NCBI RefSeq assembly: GCF_025398155.2
Contig: NZ_CP104562.2
Location: 124,001-188,000, forward strand
Length of the DNA: 64,000 nt
Direction: 5' to 3'
Source of the DNA: Roseateles amylovorans
Lineage (GTDB): Bacteria; Pseudomonadota; Gammaproteobacteria; Burkholderiales; Burkholderiaceae_C
The notes below the pieces were generated by a model, which ran no database searches, was not told the DNA's origin, and saw nothing but the letters and a program-made list of their open reading frames with translations. Below are positions 8,141 through 16,222 of the stretch, piece after piece. The translations under genes were made by a program, and so were the position numbers. Position 1 is the stretch's first letter. Each line of letters starts with the position of its first letter.

Positions 8141-8941
8141 TGCGTTCCCCTATCAATTTCGTTGATCAGATAGGTGGATGCTAATGATTCGCAACTGGAG
8201 CGACCAATTGGTCCCGTTGATGGCGGTCATAGCCATCTACAGTCGCGTTTCGCGTTTCGTGTCTCGCCGGGCTGACCACCGACGCCGGCAAGCGGCGACT
8301 TCCGAGACGCTCGAGGTTAGGGCGTTGTGAAACGGCGGGCAGGTGATGCACGCAAGCGCGCCGCTCGATCAAGCTGATCGGCGGTCCGGGTCGACTTGGC
8401 GACGTCTCAGCAAGCGCATGCGCACTGCCATGGACGGTGGCGGCGCGTGACGCTCGGGACGGCGTCCGGCAGCCTGCCGCATGATCATCCAGGAGCTCGG
8501 CTTGCAGGCCCAACGCCTCCCGCTGCAGGGGTCTGCGCATGCGCACGGACGGCCTGCCGTTGGGCCTGCAAACCAAGCAACTCCTCCCTTAGGGTTCGGA
8601 CTTGCACACCGGGAGCCTTGGTCGTTGACCGAAGGCCCCAGCGGGCTCAGGCGGCACCTCGACGACGGAACATCGCCCGCCGGTCGAGGTCACAGATCCC
8701 GCGTTCGGCAGCCCGGTGGCGATGAAGATCGCGACACGAGCGGCGCGCTGAAGGCGCTGACCTGTTCATGACAGTGGCTGAACTACCGGGCACCGAGACG
8801 AGCAACGGTCCAATGCCGGGAGGATCAGCGACCGCAGCGGCGGGGATGCGGCGCTTGAGCGCCCCATGGTCCGCTGCGATTGGGGGAATTGGGGGGCAGA
8901 GGGGCGGAGGGACGATGCGCCCCGCCCGACTCGACCTGGAC
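8141..8941. other. About 800 bp without a supportable gene
   Basis: Several overlapping frames are open here on both strands, but none shows a recognisable domain, a ribosome-binding site or clear coding bias; they read as Arg/Ala/Pro-rich shadows. The stretch includes two copies of GCGCATGCGC (near 8415 and 8535) and a long inverted repeat at 8502-8571. It separates the DUF2061 gene from the LuxR/peptide locus and may be decayed mobile DNA. Confidence 0.5.
8502..8571. repeat. 14-bp perfect inverted repeat around a nested palindrome
   Basis: TTGCAGGCCCAACG (8502-8515) is followed 42 bases later by its exact reverse complement (8558-8571). Inside the loop lies TGCGCATGCGCA (8534-8545), itself a perfect 12-bp palindrome, flanked by GCAGG and CCTGC. 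The whole could fold into a long cruciform or hairpin. No T-run follows, so it is not an obvious intrinsic terminator. It could be a REP-like element, a recombination site or a transposon end. Confidence 0.7.
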
Positions 8942-9127
8942 TTACCAGGTGCCCTTGGGGGTCGGCTCGGTGCCGGTGGCCAGGGAAGCGACCAGACTTT
9001 CTTCGCTCCAGGTGCCCTTGGGCGTGCCGCCGCCGACGAATTCAAGGAAGGCCGGATCCAGTTCGATCGGGCCGTTCAGCGGTTGGAAAACGACGGATTG
9101 GCGATGAGCTTGTTCGTGGGCTTGCAT
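8942..9127 (-). CDS. Double-glycine leader peptide with duplicated TPKGTW motif (putative secreted peptide)
   Basis: A 61-residue peptide starting at the ATG at 9125-9127, preceded by TCTGGAGCCTC, a good ribosome-binding site. Residues 23-34 fit the double-glycine leader rule: Leu at -12, Leu at -7, Val at -4 and Gly at -2/-1, if cleavage follows VGGG. The predicted mature peptide has 27 residues and begins (35-40) and ends (56-61) with TPKGTW, joined by an acidic and hydrophobic linker. Such leaders are removed by C39-peptidase ABC exporters; none is in the window. The gene lies downstream of a LuxR-type regulator and a lux-box promoter. It may be a bacteriocin, a RiPP precursor or a peptide signal. 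The gene itself is well supported; its function is inference. Confidence 0.72.
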   Translation of the reverse strand: MQAHEQAHRQSVVFQPLNGPIELDPAFLEFVGGGTPKGTWSEESLVASLATGTEPTPKGTW

Positions 9128-9204
9128 GAGAGGCTCCAGATTCGGTGACGTGCATCGGTTCAATCAGCACGGAACGAATTGAAGCAGCGGCAGGACCTGC
9201 CGGT

Positions 9205-9224
9205 AACTGTCAGCTCTTACAGTG
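9205..9224 (-). promoter_or_regulatory. lux box and candidate promoter of the TPKGTW peptide gene
   Basis: AACTGTCAGCTCTTACAGTG contains CTGT-N8-ACAG, the core of the 20-bp LuxR-family operator (CT-N12-AG symmetry). Flanking GGTAA (9202-9206) and TTACC (9226-9230) extend the dyad imperfectly. On the minus strand TTCAAT (9178-9183) could serve as the -10 element; its centre is 34 bp from the box centre, matching LuxR-activated promoters where the box overlaps -35. Transcription would start near 9172, about 45 bases before the peptide ATG. Confidence 0.7.
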
Positions 9225-9250
9225 TTTACCAGCGATCCGAGCAGGCAAGC

Positions 9251-9964
9251 TCAGCGGATCAGACCCATCCGCAAGGCCTTGAGCACGGCCTGATGCTTGT
9301 TGGTACAGCCCAGCTTGTGCATGGCGTTGTTGATGTGCAGCACCGCTGTGCGTTCGCTGATGGACAGGATGGTCCCCACCTCCCACGCAGTCTTTCCCTC
9401 CATCGTCCAGTGCAGGCACTGGAGCTCGCGCGGGGTCAGCCGAGGGGCATCGGTCTCCTGGCCGATGGGCAGCAGCACGCGCATCGCCGCGTCCACCGCA
9501 TGCACCGCGAACAGCTGCAGGTCCGCCACCATGCGGGTGAGCGTCACCGGATTGCTGGGCAGGGTCTGCTCACGGTTCACGCCCAGCACGAAGTGCCGGC
9601 CTTCCGGGAGATGCAGCGCCAGCGAGATCCCGACCTTGTAGCCGAACGGTGCCTGGGCTTCCCAGAGCTCCGGCGCATCGTTCTTCACGTAGGTCTGCTG
9701 GTTCCAGACGATCGGGACGCTCTGCCGCTTGCAGTGCTGCATCACCGGATCCTTCTTGCCCAGTCGGGGGTCATTGAAGATGTCCGAGAACCCCGCCGGC
9801 GCGTTCTGCACCGAGATGAAATCGGAGCCGCCAATGGGGTGGTCCACGACCAGGATCGCCGAGAAGCGCTCGAAGTCGAGATCGTGGGCAAAGCGCGTGA
9901 TCTCGCTGCGGAATTCATCCCGTGAGCGAGCTTCCAGCACTGATTGATATCCGCCTTGCAGCAT
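9251..9964 (-). CDS. LuxR-type autoinducer-binding transcription regulator (solo)
   Basis: A 237-residue regulator with an N-terminal autoinducer-binding domain and a C-terminal LuxR helix-turn-helix (LTPRELQCL through KLGCTNKHQAV, about 172-230). Aligned by spacing to TraR, the conserved D70, P71 and W85 are present (D72, P73, W87 here), but W57 and Y61 are both Phe (F59, F63). These positions contact the signal, so the ligand may not be a standard acyl-homoserine lactone. The ATG at 9962-9964 was chosen over the GTG at 9979 because GAGG lies seven bases upstream. No luxI-like synthase is in the window, hence 'solo'. A lux box directly downstream suggests it controls the peptide gene at 8942-9127. 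Confidence 0.9.
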   Translation of the reverse strand: MLQGGYQSVLEARSRDEFRSEITRFAHDLDFERFSAILVVDHPIGGSDFISVQNAPAGFSDIFNDPRLGKKDPVMQHCKRQSVPIVWNQQTYVKNDAPELWEAQAPFGYKVGISLALHLPEGRHFVLGVNREQTLPSNPVTLTRMVADLQLFAVHAVDAAMRVLLPIGQETDAPRLTPRELQCLHWTMEGKTAWEVGTILSISERTAVLHINNAMHKLGCTNKHQAVLKALRMGLIR

Positions 9965-10145
9965 GGATCGCCTCGGCACTGGGCCGGTCCTTGGGTCTCC
10001 GTGACAGGGGCACCGCAGGGTCTCGTGAAGGAGTCACGTCCGGCGCGCCCTGCTAGGGTTTACAGCTGGCGAGCTTGCCCCGTCGTGCCGACACTTCGGG
10101 ACAGGGAGCTACAAGCCCACCAATTCAACTCAACAATTCTGACAA

Positions 10146-10517
10146 ATGACTCCAGCCTGGATTGTGTACGCGTGGCCGCGAATATTGTGTGATGTCCAGC
10201 GCCTGCCTCGCTTGCAGTTCGCGCATTTGAGCACGCGCGTGTTGGTCACGGGAGACGATGACCGTCCAGCCATGGGGCAAACCCTGTGGTCGGGCGAGTC
10301 TGAACTGGGCGCCGCCGGCGTCGCCTGGGACTGGGTGTGCATGCCGTACGGCATGGTCTCCATGGTCGATCCCATGGCCCTGGTGACCAACCTGCAGTTC
10401 CTCAACCGCGCCGGCGAGGTGCTGGCACCGATGGAATCGGCCATCCAGCTCAACGGCATCGTGCACACGCTGCCCTGGCAGGAGCAGGTGCAGCGCGCGC
10501 TGGCCTTGCGCCATTGA
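10146..10517 (+). CDS. Hypothetical protein divergent from the LuxR gene
   Basis: A 123-residue protein with no domain I recognise. The composition looks like a folded soluble protein (segments LVTGDDDRPAMGQ, VAWDWVCMPYGMVSM, ALVTNLQFLNRAGEVL), unlike the Arg/Pro-rich shadow frames. There is no signal peptide or membrane segment. The ATG at 10146 lacks a clear ribosome-binding site. It is divergent from luxR over a 180-bp intergenic region, so co-regulation is possible. No competing frame on the other strand is convincing. Confidence 0.6.
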   Translation: MTPAWIVYAWPRILCDVQRLPRLQFAHLSTRVLVTGDDDRPAMGQTLWSGESELGAAGVAWDWVCMPYGMVSMVDPMALVTNLQFLNRAGEVLAPMESAIQLNGIVHTLPWQEQVQRALALRH

Positions 10518-10541
10518 GCCCCGAGGACCGCTGACGCCTCC

Positions 10542-10571
10542 ACCGATCGACCGATCGACCGATCGATCGGT
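10542..10571. repeat. Short tandem CCGATCGA repeats forming a hairpin between convergent genes
   Basis: CCGATCGA is repeated three times, and the outer arms ACCGATCGA (10542-10550) and TCGATCGGT (10563-10571) pair perfectly over nine bases with a 12-base loop. It lies between the ends of the hypothetical gene (plus) and the ABC permease gene (minus), so it could act as a bidirectional stop, although there is no T-run. Confidence 0.6.
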
Positions 10572-10624
10572 GAGAGACGGCGCCAGACGTGCATCGGTCC
10601 TCCTCTACCTCTCGGACCGACCGC

Positions 10625-11803
10625 TCAGCGCGCCACCGCGGCGCGCATCGAGCGGGTCACGAAGGCCAGGCCGGCCACCGTCAACAGCGCGCCGACCCCG
10701 ATGGTGGGCAGCACCTGCGCCATCGTCAGGGCCTCTCCCTTGAGCACCTGCAGCATCAGCATGTTCTGGGCGAGCCCAGGCACCCACACATGCCAGGCCG
10801 AATCCGCGCCCGGATTCATGATTGAGATCATCGGCGTGAGCGACACCGCCGTCATCACCAGGGTGGCGCTGGCCTGAGCCTCCTTGAAGGTCTTGGTGCG
10901 GATCGCCAGCGCCATCAGCACGGCCGATAAGCCGGCGCCCAGCGGGATCTGCAGCAGCAGGAACTTCACCGCTTCCGGCCAGCCGAACTGGAACATCGCC
11001 TGCAGGCTGTCGCTGCGCATGAGCTGCTGCGCCGGCAGGAAGCTGATGTTGGACAGCAAGGCCACCGTCATTCCCATCAGCACCACCGCGCCCCACTTGC
11101 CCGCCACGATCGCCGCATGCGGCGCGGGATTGACCAGCAGCGGCTCCAGCGAGCCCCGCTCCCGCTCACCGGCGGTGCTGTCCAGCGCCGCGGTCAGCGC
11201 CCCGTAGAGCACCGCCATCATGATGAACATCGGCAGCATCGCGGTGATCCGTGTCGCGCGGGCCTGCACGCTGGCCAGATCACGGTCCTCGATCACCAGC
11301 GGCTGCAACTGGTCGCTGCCGATGCCCCGCAGCGCCAACGTCAGCATCGTGCGCTCGCGGCCGAAGCCCTGCAGCAGACGTTGCAGCGGCCCCACGCCCA
11401 CTGAGGCGCGCTGGTTGGCGCTGTCGCTGACGATCTCCACCGTGACCGGCATGCCGCCGGCGAGCAGGACTTCGAAATCCTCCGGAATGATGAGCACCGG
11501 CTCCGGCAGTCGCGAGGCGCGCAGCTGGGCCTCGTAATCGGCCGGGGCGGTCTTGATGACGTAGGTCTGGCGCTCCAGGAAGTTGCGCAGCGTCGGCGCA
11601 TGCTCGATGCCGATGACGCTGACCTCCCGCTTCTCGGCGCGCTCCTCGAAGGAGGCGACCAGGCTGGACATCATGAAGAGCATCAGCGGGCCCATCAGCA
11701 GCGCCGGAATCATCAGCCGCAGCAGGGTGCGGCGGTCACGCATCGCGTCGATGACTTCCTTGGCGAAGACGGTACGGAAGGCTTTGAGGAAGTCGCGGCT
11801 CAT
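10625..11803 (-). CDS. ABC-2 type transporter permease (NatB-like)
   Basis: A 392-residue membrane protein. One membrane segment lies near residues 30-50, followed by a large extracytoplasmic region (about 55-185), and five or six segments follow from about residue 190 to the end. ERERGSLEPLLVNP just after the second membrane segment is typical of the NatB/ABC-2 exporter permeases (linearmycin/Na+ exporter type). Its ATG overlaps the stop of the ATPase gene by four bases (ATGA at 11800-11803), so the two are translationally coupled and form one exporter. Substrate could be Na+, a drug or a lipid. Confidence 0.9.
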   Translation of the reverse strand: MSRDFLKAFRTVFAKEVIDAMRDRRTLLRLMIPALLMGPLMLFMMSSLVASFEERAEKREVSVIGIEHAPTLRNFLERQTYVIKTAPADYEAQLRASRLPEPVLIIPEDFEVLLAGGMPVTVEIVSDSANQRASVGVGPLQRLLQGFGRERTMLTLALRGIGSDQLQPLVIEDRDLASVQARATRITAMLPMFIMMAVLYGALTAALDSTAGERERGSLEPLLVNPAPHAAIVAGKWGAVVLMGMTVALLSNISFLPAQQLMRSDSLQAMFQFGWPEAVKFLLLQIPLGAGLSAVLMALAIRTKTFKEAQASATLVMTAVSLTPMISIMNPGADSAWHVWVPGLAQNMLMLQVLKGEALTMAQVLPTIGVGALLTVAGLAFVTRSMRAAVAR

Positions 11804-12624
11804 GCGGGCTGCTCCTGGCGGTCGGTGGCGGCGGCACCGGAGGCCGCCGTCGTGGCTTCAGGAAAGGCGAGGGCGACAAAGGCGTCCTCGAAGCGATCGC
11901 TGCCGGTCTGCGCCATCAGGTCCTCGACGCTGCCGGTGGCGACCGAGCGCCCGTGGGACATCACCACCACCTGGTCGCAGAGCTGCTCCACCTCCTGCAT
12001 GATGTGGCTGGAAAAGACGATGCATTTGTTGCCGCCTTCCGGCGAGCGCAAATGCCGCAGCACCTCCCGCAGCGCGCGGGTGGCCAGCACGTCCAGGCCG
12101 TTGGTGGGCTCGTCCAGCACGATGTTGGCCGGGTCATGCACCAAGGCGCGGGCCAGCGAGGTCTTCATCCGCTCGCCCTGGCTGAAGCCGTCGGCGCGAC
12201 GCTCCAGGATGCTCCGCATGTCCAGCAACTCCGCCAGCGCCTCGGCCCGGGCCTGGGCCTGGTCCATCGGCATGCCTTGCAGCCGGGCGTAGTAGACGAT
12301 GTTCTCCCTTGCGGACAAGCGCGGATACAGGCCATGCGCATCCCCCAGCACGCCCATGCGGGCGAGCGCGGCGCGTGGCGCCTGGAGCACGTCGATCTCG
12401 TCGACCTGGATGGTGCCGCGATCGGGCAGGAACAGGCCCGCGAGCATGCGCAGCGAGGTGGTCTTGCCGGCGCCGTTAGGGCCCAGCAAGCCGGTGATGC
12501 GGCCGTTCGGGGCCTGCAGGTCCAGATGCTCGACGGCGGTGACCACCTTCTTGCCGCCACGCTTGAACAGGCCACCGCCGGTGCGGGCTTCGAATTCCTT
12601 GTGCAGGGCGTCGATGCGGATCAT
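11800..12624 (-). CDS. ABC transporter ATP-binding protein (NatA-like)
   Basis: A 274-residue ATPase. Walker A GPNGAGKT is at residues 48-55, the signature is FSQGERMK, and Walker B is IVLDEPTNGLD, followed by the switch histidine region (SSHIMQEVEQLCD). I set the start at 12622-12624 (MIRIDALHKEF); a longer frame upstream is out-of-family and lies inside the hydrolase gene. The start overlaps the hydrolase stop (ATGA at 12621-12624), and the stop overlaps the permease start in the same way. It energises export by the NatB-like permease. Confidence 0.93.
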   Translation of the reverse strand: MIRIDALHKEFEARTGGGLFKRGGKKVVTAVEHLDLQAPNGRITGLLGPNGAGKTTSLRMLAGLFLPDRGTIQVDEIDVLQAPRAALARMGVLGDAHGLYPRLSARENIVYYARLQGMPMDQAQARAEALAELLDMRSILERRADGFSQGERMKTSLARALVHDPANIVLDEPTNGLDVLATRALREVLRHLRSPEGGNKCIVFSSHIMQEVEQLCDQVVVMSHGRSVATGSVEDLMAQTGSDRFEDAFVALAFPEATTAASGAAATDRQEQPA

Positions 12625-14282
12625 CGGGTGGCCTCCTTGGCATCGTCCTTGGCATCGGCCGCCTGGATGGCGGACGCGGCAGCGGCCACGGTGGCCGGGT
12701 CGGGGGGCAGGAAGATCGGCGGACGCGGAATGCGGGCGGCGCAGTCGGCCTCGACCTTCAGCGCCTGGTCGTCCTGTTCGGTGTCGATGAAGCGGAACAC
12801 CACATCCCGCATGCAGCCCAGGGTCAGCGCGACGCCGTGGCCCGCTTGCGGCACCACCACATGCCGCGCCTTGGCGCCCAGGCGCTCGGTCACACGTGCA
12901 CCGTGACGCGGTGGGGTGACGGGGTCGGCCCCACCGCTGAGCACCAGCACCGGCGTCTGCGCGGGTGGGATCTCGTAGAAGGCCGATGGCACCGTGCCGC
13001 GGGGCCAGTCCTTGCACACGCTGGTGTAGAGCGTGCGATCGGCCAGGCCGAAGTCGGCGCCCGGCACATCGGTGGACTGGGCCAGGCGGGGCATGTCCTC
13101 GGCGCAGATCACCGAGAAATGCATGCCCGCGGCCAGACGCGTGGCCTTGGGTCCGCCGCCGACCTGACCGGCCAGCGCGCCCAGGGCGCTGAAGCGACCC
13201 TGGCTGGCGTCATGGATGGCCGCCGGCAGTGCAGCCGCCAGAGGCGGGACATACAGCGGCGGACGCACCGCGCCGAGCAGCGATTCGCGGGTCAGCATCA
13301 CCTCCTCGGATTGGCCGGTCATCGGATGCTGCAGGGTCACCCGTCGCGGCAGGCTCTTGAGCAGCGCCTGCCATTCGGTGCGCAGCGCCGGGAATCGTGC
13401 TTTACAGGCAGGGTCGGACTCGCAGGCGGTGAACACCGCATCCAGCGCGGCCTGGCCATCGCGTGAGAAGGCGGCCGGCAGGACCATGTCTGGCGGCGCG
13501 ACGCCGTCGATCACCGCGCGGCGCACATGGGTCGGGAACTGGCGTTCGTACTCCAGCGCGGCACGGGTGCCGTAGGAGGCGCCGATCAGGTTCCACCGGC
13601 TCACGCCGAGCGCGTCGCGCACGGCGTCCATGTCCTGCATCGCGATGGTGGTGGTGTAGAAGCGCAGGTCGCCATGCGGCAGGGCTTCCAGTTGACGGCG
13701 GCACTCATCGAGCTGACGTTCGCGGGCCTGCGGCTCCATCGCTTCCTTCATCGTCAGCGGCAGGTCGCTGCGGCATTGCAGCGGCGCAGACCGTCCGGTG
13801 CCTCGCTGATCGATGAAGACCAGGTCGCGCCGGTAGTTCAGGCGAGACAGGCGAGGCAACACCGTGCCGGTCAGCGAGATCGCGCTCTGGCCCGGCCCGC
13901 CGGCCAGCAACAGCACCGGATCCGGCAGCTTGTTGCGCGCCAGCGCGGGCACCACCACGAAGTGCAGCTCGATGCGCTTGCCGTCCGGACGCGCCGGATC
14001 CAGCGGCCGCTGGATGCGGCCGCATTGGACCTCGGTGGAGACGCCCTCGATCCGGCAGGGCTTGAGCACGCTGGCGGCGTCGGCCGCCTGGGCAGCGGGG
14101 CTGGCCAGCAGACCGGCCGCCAGGCCGACGCCCAGGCCCAGCGACATGCCGATCGAGGCGATGGCCTGCGCCACACACCGTCCCGGTTGCTGCGGCTGCT
14201 GTGCCCGCTGCGCCGGCCTTGGCGATTGAATCCACGACCGGCCGGGGCCGGGTCTTGCCTGTGACGGCGCTTGATATCCCAT
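12621..14282 (-). CDS. Secreted alpha/beta hydrolase (proline iminopeptidase/tripeptidyl-peptidase-like)
   Basis: A 553-residue protein. The long N-terminus includes a hydrophobic signal-like segment ending SPAAQAA (about residues 46-67). The hydrolase fold shows LLLAGGPGQS (oxyanion region), FIDQRGTGRS, the nucleophile elbow GASYG (Ser236), the acid in GGADPVTPP, and the catalytic His in PQAGHGV. This set and the C-terminal lid resemble peptidase family S33 enzymes that remove N-terminal residues from peptides. AGGAGAGGAG seven bases before the ATG at 14282 supports this start. It is the first gene of a three-gene unit with the NatAB-type exporter, each joined by ATGA overlap; a peptide-processing/export link is possible but not shown. 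Confidence 0.87.
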   Translation of the reverse strand: MGYQAPSQARPGPGRSWIQSPRPAQRAQQPQQPGRCVAQAIASIGMSLGLGVGLAAGLLASPAAQAADAASVLKPCRIEGVSTEVQCGRIQRPLDPARPDGKRIELHFVVVPALARNKLPDPVLLLAGGPGQSAISLTGTVLPRLSRLNYRRDLVFIDQRGTGRSAPLQCRSDLPLTMKEAMEPQARERQLDECRRQLEALPHGDLRFYTTTIAMQDMDAVRDALGVSRWNLIGASYGTRAALEYERQFPTHVRRAVIDGVAPPDMVLPAAFSRDGQAALDAVFTACESDPACKARFPALRTEWQALLKSLPRRVTLQHPMTGQSEEVMLTRESLLGAVRPPLYVPPLAAALPAAIHDASQGRFSALGALAGQVGGGPKATRLAAGMHFSVICAEDMPRLAQSTDVPGADFGLADRTLYTSVCKDWPRGTVPSAFYEIPPAQTPVLVLSGGADPVTPPRHGARVTERLGAKARHVVVPQAGHGVALTLGCMRDVVFRFIDTEQDDQALKVEADCAARIPRPPIFLPPDPATVAAAASAIQAADAKDDAKEATR

Positions 14283-14611
14283 GAACTCGCTCCTCTCCTA
14301 GGTGCCGGCGCATTATGGCCAGCGCGGCGCAGCGTGCGGGATGTCGCTGTGGCGGGCGGTCGACCAGCGGGATGGACCGACGCCCGGATGGGATGGATGG
14401 CAGCCATCAGCGGGCGGATGACTCCGTCGGCGAGAGTCGCCTCCCTCCCTGTGGGGGACGCAGCCCGCGCCCGGCAGAGACGGGCGGCGGTTGGTCCTCG
14501 CCGGGGTGGCCGCCATTGCGGATTCGTCGCCGGGCGCGTAACGTGCCACGCGTTTCGCCTTCCCCAAGAGGCCCCAAGCCTTTCCCGATGCAGGAACCCC
14601 AGGAGACCCCC

Positions 14612-15220
14612 ATGAAGCTCTATTACAGCCCCGGCGCTTGCTCGCTGTCCCCGCACATCGTGCTGCAGGAGGCGGGCCTGGCCTACGACACCGTGCTGGC
14701 CAGCACCAAGACCCACCAGCTGCCCGACGGCACCGACTACTACGGCATCAATCCCAAGGGCTATGTGCCGTTGCTGGAGCTGGACGACGGCCAACGCCTG
14801 TCCGAAGGCCCGGCCATCGTGCAATACATCGCCGACCAGGTGCCGGACAAGCAGCTGGCACCGCCCAACGGCACGCTGGCGCGCTACCGCCTGCAGGAGT
14901 GGCTCAACTTCATCACCACCGAGCTGCACAAGAGCTTCAGCCCGCTGTTCAATCCGGCCATGCCGGAGGACGGCAAGGCGATCTACCGCGCCAAGCTGCA
15001 TGAGCGCCTCAAGTGGGTCGACAGCCAGCTCGCAGGCCAGCCCTTCCTGATGGGCGACGCCTTCACCGTGGCCGACGCCTATCTGTTCACCGTCACCAAC
15101 TGGGGCCAGCGCGTGGACGTCGACGTGTCGGGCTATCCCAACCTCGTCGCGTACCGCGCCCGGGTGGCCGCCCGGCCGGCAGTGCAGGCGGCGATGAAGG
15201 CCGAAGGCCTGCTGAAGTAA
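14612..15220 (+). CDS. Glutathione S-transferase, beta class (GstA-like)
   Basis: A 202-residue protein beginning MKLYYSPGACSLSPHIVL. Cys10 is the characteristic beta-class cysteine that forms mixed disulfides with glutathione. NPKGYVPLLEL carries the cis-proline of the thioredoxin fold, and EGPAIVQYIAD follows. The C-terminal half is the all-helical domain (FNPAMPEDGKAIYRAKL, VADAYLFTVTNW). AGGAG nine bases before the ATG supports the start. It would conjugate electrophiles or reduce peroxides with glutathione in the cytoplasm. It is divergent from the hydrolase operon over a 330-bp gap in which I see only promoter space. Confidence 0.94.
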   Translation: MKLYYSPGACSLSPHIVLQEAGLAYDTVLASTKTHQLPDGTDYYGINPKGYVPLLELDDGQRLSEGPAIVQYIADQVPDKQLAPPNGTLARYRLQEWLNFITTELHKSFSPLFNPAMPEDGKAIYRAKLHERLKWVDSQLAGQPFLMGDAFTVADAYLFTVTNWGQRVDVDVSGYPNLVAYRARVAARPAVQAAMKAEGLLK

Positions 15221-15436
15221 GCCGCACCACCCACGGCAACGCCCCCGCCCGAACGGCACGCCGACGGGCGGGATGCGTGGCATGACACGCACTGCACTCG
15301 CCCCGCGTGGCGCGCCGGCCGTCCATCCCACGTTGCCTGGATGCCCTTGCTCGCAGAGCGCGCCGCGGACCGGCCAAAGGTCCGACAGGGGCGTCCGAGA
15401 GGGCGAGGGCGCCTGACCGCTCAGGGAGAGCCTCAC

Positions 15437-16009
15437 ATGACGGAGATCGCTTCGGAGACCGGACACGCTGCAGCCCTTGAGGCCTCCTTCGACGGGGGGT
15501 GCGACTGCGGACGGATCCGTTACCGGCTGTCGAGCCGGCCGCTGTTTGTCCATTGCTGCCACTGCCGCTGGTGCCAGCGCGAGAGCGGTGGCGCTTTCGC
15601 CATCAACGCGATGATCGAAGCGGACCGGCTGCAATGGCTCGGAGACATGCCGCAGCGGGTCCCGACCCCGTCGGCCAGCGGCAAGGGGCAGATCTTCTGG
15701 CGGTGCCCGACCTGCTGGATTGCGCTCTCCAGCCATTACGCGGGCGCCGGTGAGTCGGTGCACTTCGTGCGGGTGGGCACGCTGGACCAGCCCGACCTGA
15801 TGCCGCCGGACATCCACATCTTCACCGCCACCCGGCAGCCCTGGGTCCGCCTGCCTGAGGACGTGCCGGCCGTGCCCGAGTACTACGACCGCCTCGCGCA
15901 CTGGCCCGCCGAGAGCCTGGCTCGACGCGAGCTCATGCGGGCCGCCATCCGGGCTGCGGCACCCGCGCCCGCACCGCCACCCGCACCCGCACCCGAGCCC
16001 GAGCGCTGA
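15437..16009 (+). CDS. GFA family (glutathione-dependent formaldehyde-activating-like) zinc protein
   Basis: A 190-residue protein with the zinc-binding cysteines of the GFA fold: GGCDCGRIRYR, HCCHCRWCQRESGG and RCPTCW. The members best known are Gfa and centromere protein V-like proteins; most bacterial ones are uncharacterised, and a role in formaldehyde metabolism should not be assumed. The tail is a short Ala-Pro repeat (about residues 175-187), unusual for the family. GGGAG precedes the ATG at 15437. It stands alone, with the GST gene upstream. Confidence 0.88.
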   Translation: MTEIASETGHAAALEASFDGGCDCGRIRYRLSSRPLFVHCCHCRWCQRESGGAFAINAMIEADRLQWLGDMPQRVPTPSASGKGQIFWRCPTCWIALSSHYAGAGESVHFVRVGTLDQPDLMPPDIHIFTATRQPWVRLPEDVPAVPEYYDRLAHWPAESLARRELMRAAIRAAAPAPAPPPAPAPEPER

Positions 16010-16222
16010 CTCGCAGGCGAAGGCGGCTGTGGCGGCTCCGCCAGTCGCCCGTGCGCGCGCAAATCGGGCGCAAGCTTAGAAGCCACCCGCATATCGAGGA
16101 CGCCCGGTCGGCGTCACAATGCCTGACCGCTGCCGGAACCCGCCGTTCCGGCCCGCCGCCGACCGCTCCGGCCGGCGTCGGACCTTCTGACGATCCACCT
16201 GATCCACCCGATCACGACGACC

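Noticed and set aside
8181..9148. Frames on both strands between the DUF2061 gene and the LuxR locus
   Set aside because: No ribosome-binding sites, no motifs and Arg/Pro/Ala bias; the plus-strand frame 8768-9148 is antisense to the better-supported peptide gene.
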